Assembly: GCA_027335515.1 (NCBI GenBank)
Contig: DAHWHT010000362.1
Coordinates: 1-8,933 of the forward strand
Source: Clostridia bacterium
GTDB lineage: Bacteria; Bacillota_E; RBS10-35; JAJYVN01
Reading direction: 5' to 3'
DNA length: 8,933 nt
Shown here one piece after another: positions 6,917 through 8,933 of the stretch. A program made the translations under genes and the position numbers. The notes below the pieces were generated by a model. It searched no databases, was not told the DNA's origin, and worked only from the letters and a program-made list of their open reading frames with translations. Numbering within the stretch: position 1 is the first letter of the stretch; every line of letters begins with the position of its first letter.

Positions 6917-7180
6917 TCAACCCCTTGACCCCGCGATGATCAGGTAGACTCCGATCACAATTAGCGCAATCCTGCCCGCAGGCAGCCGCCCGGCCATACC
7001 GGCGACGCCCAACAGGGACACGGACACCAAGACGACGGGCCCCACCAGGCCGAGGAGGCCATTGATGCGCAGCGCCGCATCCACCCGGCCGGCCCGCAGC
7101 ATCAGGATCGCCGCAGTGATCTCGGTGGCCGCGGACACAAACCGCACGGCCGCCATACTGCGCACAAAAGCCGCCTCCAT
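6917..7180 (-). CDS. yqhV: YqhV-like small membrane protein (DUF2619)
   Basis: A hydrophobic protein of 87 residues from ATG 7180 (90 from GTG 7189). It opens with VRFVSAATEITAAILML, then a short polar loop (RAGRVDAALRIN), a second hydrophobic stretch with GLVGPVVLVSVSLLG, a loop (AGRLPAGR) and a third (IALIVIGVYLIIAG), so three membrane segments are likely. This order, the SxxxE-x-TAA start and the LVGP motif match my memory of the Bacillus YqhV family, which has no established function. In B. subtilis yqhV lies between efp and the spoIIIA operon; here it stands alone, opposite to and between two tRNA-Ser genes, with its stop 8 bases beyond the tRNA-Ser(UGA) CCA. No clear promoter or strong ribosome binding site is visible. 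The family call is from memory and moderate. Confidence 0.75.
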   Translation of the reverse strand: MEAAFVRSMAAVRFVSAATEITAAILMLRAGRVDAALRINGLLGLVGPVVLVSVSLLGVAGMAGRLPAGRIALIVIGVYLIIAGSRG

Positions 7181-7409
7181 CGCCGCCACCCCCGCAGAGC
7201 GTTGTGGCTATCCCTACGGGGCGCCCCCACCGCGCAGACCGTTCGGCGCGCGGGCCGCGCTGCGGACAGCGACGACATCGGCGGATTGCGGACGCAGGAC
7301 CGTGGCCTTTGCCGGCACGGCACCTCCCGCGCGGGGGCTCGGCCCGGTGGCCACATCCAGAGACTCAGACCAGCCCCCTCCGTGCCGAAAACCGCGGTGT
7401 GGTCACGGC

Positions 7410-7438
7410 TTGCCGCGATGCGACGGGCGTGGTATGCT
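7410..7438 (+). promoter_or_regulatory. Promoter of the tRNA-Ser(GCU)/tRNA-Arg(ACG) unit
   Basis: TTGCCG (7410-7415, 4 of 6) and TATGCT (7433-7438, 4 of 6) are exactly 17 bases apart, placing the start near 7445, about 12 bases before tRNA-Ser(GCU). The rest of the gap 7190-7409 shows no gene; its only notable element is the palindrome GGGGCGCCCC at 7218-7227. Confidence 0.6.
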
Positions 7439-7456
7439 CTGGCGCGCATCGGTCTC

Positions 7457-7546
7457 GGAGGGGTGACCGAGCGGCCGATGGTAGCTGCCTGCTAAGCAGT
7501 TGAACGGGCAACCGTTCCGCGGGTTCGAATCCCGCCCCCTCCGCCA
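7457..7546 (+). tRNA. tRNA-Ser (anticodon GCU)
   Basis: The acceptor stem is GGAGGGG with CCCCTCC, with discriminator G and encoded CCA. Stem GCTGC/GCAGT closes the loop CTGCTAA, giving anticodon GCT at 7491-7493 (reads AGC and AGU). The long variable arm GAACGG-GCAA-CCGTTC is a perfect 6-bp stem, typical of tRNA-Ser. Only 6 bases separate it from the following tRNA-Arg, so both are probably cut from one transcript. Confidence 0.96.
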
Positions 7547-7552
7547 TATTGT

Positions 7553-7630
7553 GCGCCCTTAGCTCAGCCCGGATAGAGCGACTGACTACGGATCAGTAGG
7601 CCGGGGGTTCAAATCCTCCAGGGCGCACCA
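7553..7630 (+). tRNA. tRNA-Arg (anticodon ACG)
   Basis: The acceptor stem is GCGCCCT with AGGGCGC, the discriminator is A and CCA is encoded. The D arm is GCTC/GAGC, the anticodon stem ACTGA/TCAGT closes loop CTACGGA, and the anticodon is ACG at 7588-7590. A34 of such tRNAs is normally converted to inosine by TadA to read CGU, CGC and CGA. DNA beyond its 3' end looks accessory, so it may have served as an integration site. Confidence 0.96.
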
Positions 7631-7660
7631 CTCAACACCTAGAGCCACAAGGAATACAGA

Positions 7661-7689
7661 GAAGCCTTCAGGAAGAACCTGGAGGCTTT
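7661..7689 (+). terminator. Hairpin terminator candidate after the tRNA pair
   Basis: GAAGCCTTCAGG pairs with CCTGGAGGCTTT over 12 bp, two of them G-U in RNA, around the 5-base loop AAGAA. It starts 30 bases after the tRNA-Arg CCA. The following bases (GAGCGTCTTT) contain only a short T run, so termination efficiency is uncertain, but the stem is by far the strongest between the tRNA and the next gene. Confidence 0.55.
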
Positions 7690-7698
7690 GAGCGTCTT

Positions 7699-7729
7699 TG
7701 GTCCCCAAATGGTCCCCGGGCTGCCCGGG
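7699..7729. repeat. Short direct repeat and GC hairpin downstream of tRNA-Arg
   Basis: TGGTCCCC occurs twice with an 11-base period (7699-7706 and 7710-7717), and the second copy runs into CCCGGG-CTG-CCCGGG (7715-7729), a 6-bp hairpin with a 3-base loop. The position just beyond a tRNA 3' end would suit recombinase arm or core sites, but no second copy of the tRNA end exists in the window. Confidence 0.4.
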
Positions 7730-7826
7730 AAGCCGCCCTGCCTTCCGGAGGGTGGCTCGTTGCACAACGGCAACTCATCCGGTACCCTCGGGACGTCAGT
7801 GACACGACGAACGAGGGGTGCATCTG

Positions 7827-8822
7827 GTGAACCGCTCGCGACCTTTCCCGCCCAGCCCGCTGCTGCCAGCGTATCTCCGCTCTATGATCGGGACTCGCTC
7901 GCAGCCCGACATCGCGCGGGCGGCGGGAATCAGCCGACCTGGCTTGAACCGCGTCCTTACGGGCGTCACGGCATCGCCGGCCCCAGATACGTGCGCCAGG
8001 CTTGCTGCGGGCACGGACGCGCCTCTAGTTCACGTGCTGGCGCTCTCGGGATGGCTTCACCTCGGCGCGTTCGACTCCGGCCTCGCAGCCGCGCTACCGA
8101 GTGACACGCACTACCGGTTCGGGGCGCCAGCCGCGCGGCCTCGGCCGCCGCTTGCGGAAGCACTGGACCGGCGCGGAGGTGCGGGGAGTAGTGAGTGTCT
8201 GCACGTCTTGCTCCGGCGACAGCAGGGCATGCAAGGAGATGCGGAGAGAGCGGGGGCGCTGGAGGCCATCGTCCGGGAGGCTGCAGGCTGGGTCGAGGCC
8301 TGGGCCGGGGACCAAAGCGGGACCATCGGGGATGCGGCTGGTACCTACGCTGACCGCTCGTGGGAGCGCTGGAGGGTATGGGACGCGAGCCGGGGACAGC
8401 GGACCGGGCTGCTCGTGGAGGCGGCAGACGTGCCGCTGCTCGCGGAGGTGATTCGGCGAACACTCTGGACCGACGACGGCCAGGGCTGGGCGCATATGTG
8501 GCTCTGCGGTCTGATCGGTGAGGACGTGACGGCGGAAGCCGGGCTCGCGGCCTGGGTCGCGGCGTATCGCGCCACGTGGGAGTCGGTGCCGCCGAACCAG
8601 CGGCTCGGGCGAGTGGAAGCGCTGCGGGATGCGGCGGCGGCCGTTTCCGGGCGAGACTGGCGGGTCGGGGGCGAAGAGCAGGGCGAATACTACCTGCGGC
8701 GTACCGGGCGGGGCCAGGCCGTGCTCCGCATCAACTTCGGAGGCGCGGAGCCGGCCCGGTTCGACGCGCTCTTGCGCGACCTAGAGGACCGGCTGGCCAG
8801 GGAGTTCATCCGGGGGCGCTGA
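7827..8822 (+). CDS. Helix-turn-helix protein with unrecognised C-terminal region
   Basis: A protein of 331 residues from GTG 7827, chosen because GAGGGG ends 8 bases upstream; GTG 7818 would add 3 residues. Residues about 14-75 look like an XRE/Cro-type helix-turn-helix: QPDIARAAGIS then RPGLNRVLTG, followed by ARLAAGTDAPLVHVLALSGW, as in phage and plasmid repressors. A Pro/Ala-rich linker (about 95-115) leads to a Trp-rich, mostly helical region (WVEAWAGD, ERWRVWDAS, WAHMWLCGLIGED) and a C-terminal piece with alternating strands and a charged helix (DWRVGGEEQ, AVLRINFGG, RDLEDRLA). I do not recognise anything after the helix-turn-helix. No membrane segment or signal peptide is seen. A weak TTGCAC-17-TACCCT at 7760-7788 could be its promoter. 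Position beyond a tRNA suggests accessory DNA; a regulator of a mobile element is the simplest inference. Confidence 0.75.
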   Translation: MNRSRPFPPSPLLPAYLRSMIGTRSQPDIARAAGISRPGLNRVLTGVTASPAPDTCARLAAGTDAPLVHVLALSGWLHLGAFDSGLAAALPSDTHYRFGAPAARPRPPLAEALDRRGGAGSSECLHVLLRRQQGMQGDAERAGALEAIVREAAGWVEAWAGDQSGTIGDAAGTYADRSWERWRVWDASRGQRTGLLVEAADVPLLAEVIRRTLWTDDGQGWAHMWLCGLIGEDVTAEAGLAAWVAAYRATWESVPPNQRLGRVEALRDAAAAVSGRDWRVGGEEQGEYYLRRTGRGQAVLRINFGGAEPARFDALLRDLEDRLAREFIRGR

Positions 8823-8891
8823 GCCCGCCCGCCGGGGCCAGGGCGGCAGGCCAGCACACATCACCAGCGATCAACAGCACGGCTACGCCCA

Positions 8892-8921
8892 TTGACAGGA
8901 GGGGCGGCCTGGTCGTATGAT
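8892..8921 (+). promoter_or_regulatory. Near-consensus promoter leading out of the window
   Basis: A perfect TTGACA (8892-8897) and TATGAT (8916-8921, 5 of 6) are 18 bases apart, the best promoter match in the window. Transcription would start near 8928 and run past the right edge, so a rightward gene or RNA begins there. The 69 bases between the helix-turn-helix stop and this promoter hold only a GC hairpin (CCGCCC/GGGCGG near 8825-8846) without a T run. Confidence 0.75.
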
Positions 8922-8933
8922 CGGTTACACAAC

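Larger units (their letters stand above)
7586..7774 (-). pseudogene. Possible integrase C-terminal remnant at the tRNA-Arg junction
   Basis: On the minus strand a frame runs from a stop at 7777-7775 through GDHLGTK (about 7714-7697) and GFSVFLVALGVEW into the tRNA-Arg. Frames of this flavour, ending at or in a tRNA, are often the tail of a tyrosine integrase at an attachment site, but I recall this resemblance only loosely. No catalytic residues are present, the frame is only 63 codons, and its last part is just antisense tRNA. It may equally be chance. Confidence 0.2.

Noticed and set aside
6714..6920. Minus-strand frame of 68 codons with ESGIRTRGSL
   Set aside because: It is the antisense of tRNA-Ser(UGA); GIRTRG is the typical false product of such frames.
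7365..7547. Minus-strand frame of 60 codons starting MAEGAGFEPAER
   Set aside because: It is the antisense of tRNA-Ser(GCU), again a known artefact class.
7688..8104. Plus-strand frame of 138 codons overlapping the helix-turn-helix gene
   Set aside because: The helix-turn-helix frame is protein-like and has a ribosome binding site, while this frame has low-complexity, Arg/Ser-rich content.
8823..8850. GC hairpin after the helix-turn-helix gene as an intrinsic terminator
   Set aside because: The 6-bp CCGCCC/GGGCGG stem has a 10-base loop and no T run; such stems are expected by chance in this GC-rich DNA.
1..8933. CRISPR array, rRNA, insertion sequence or long tandem repeat
   Set aside because: No regularly spaced repeats, no rRNA-like stretches, no transposase frame and no terminal inverted repeats were seen on reading both strands.

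Overview
This is a GC-rich window (roughly two thirds G+C by eye) from what is most likely a high-GC member of the Bacillota (Firmicutes), of the Thermaerobacter/Symbiobacterium/Sulfobacillus sort. The reasons are near-perfect AAGGAGG-type ribosome binding sites, sigma-A type promoters (TTGACA/TATAAT), four tRNA genes that all encode their own 3' CCA, and a small membrane protein of the YqhV (DUF2619) family known from spore-forming Firmicutes. The assignment is an inference.

Layout. (1) Positions 64-3084, + strand: a ~1000-residue catalytic subunit of a molybdopterin (bis-MGD) oxidoreductase with a [4Fe-4S] cysteine cluster and a probable cysteine Mo ligand, but no visible Tat signal. (2) 3085-3514: 430 bases without a convincing gene, holding a 7-bp inverted repeat and a possible frameshifted small membrane-protein remnant. 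(3) 3515-3590, - strand: tRNA-Arg(CCU) with its own promoter. (4) 3645-5785, - strand: an OmpR-type response regulator and a two-TM sensor histidine kinase, overlapping by 4 bases as one operon. (5) 5785-5929: divergent intergenic region with a TTGACA-17-TAAGGT promoter whose -35 sits inside a perfect 7-bp inverted repeat, a good operator candidate. (6) 5929-6771, + strand: a two-domain rhodanese (thiosulfate sulfurtransferase). (7) 6822-6909: tRNA-Ser(UGA); 6917-7180 on the - strand: the YqhV-like protein; 7457-7630: a tRNA-Ser(GCU) and tRNA-Arg(ACG) pair sharing a promoter, followed by a strong hairpin. (8) 7631 to the end: accessory-looking DNA beyond the tRNA-Arg, with a possible integrase-tail remnant, one gene for a protein with an N-terminal helix-turn-helix and an unrecognised C-terminal region, and a near-consensus promoter at the extreme right edge that fires out of the window.

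How the parts fit. The two-component pair and the rhodanese are divergently arranged and may be co-regulated through the inverted repeat. Rhodanese and a Psr/Ttr-like molybdoenzyme would both suit sulfur (or related chalcogen) redox chemistry, but the substrate of the molybdoenzyme cannot be read from this sequence, and the genes are separate transcription units. I see no strong case for a wholly new system. The most open questions are the unrecognised C-terminal part of the helix-turn-helix protein in the tRNA-flanked region, and the operator candidate between the response regulator and the rhodanese.
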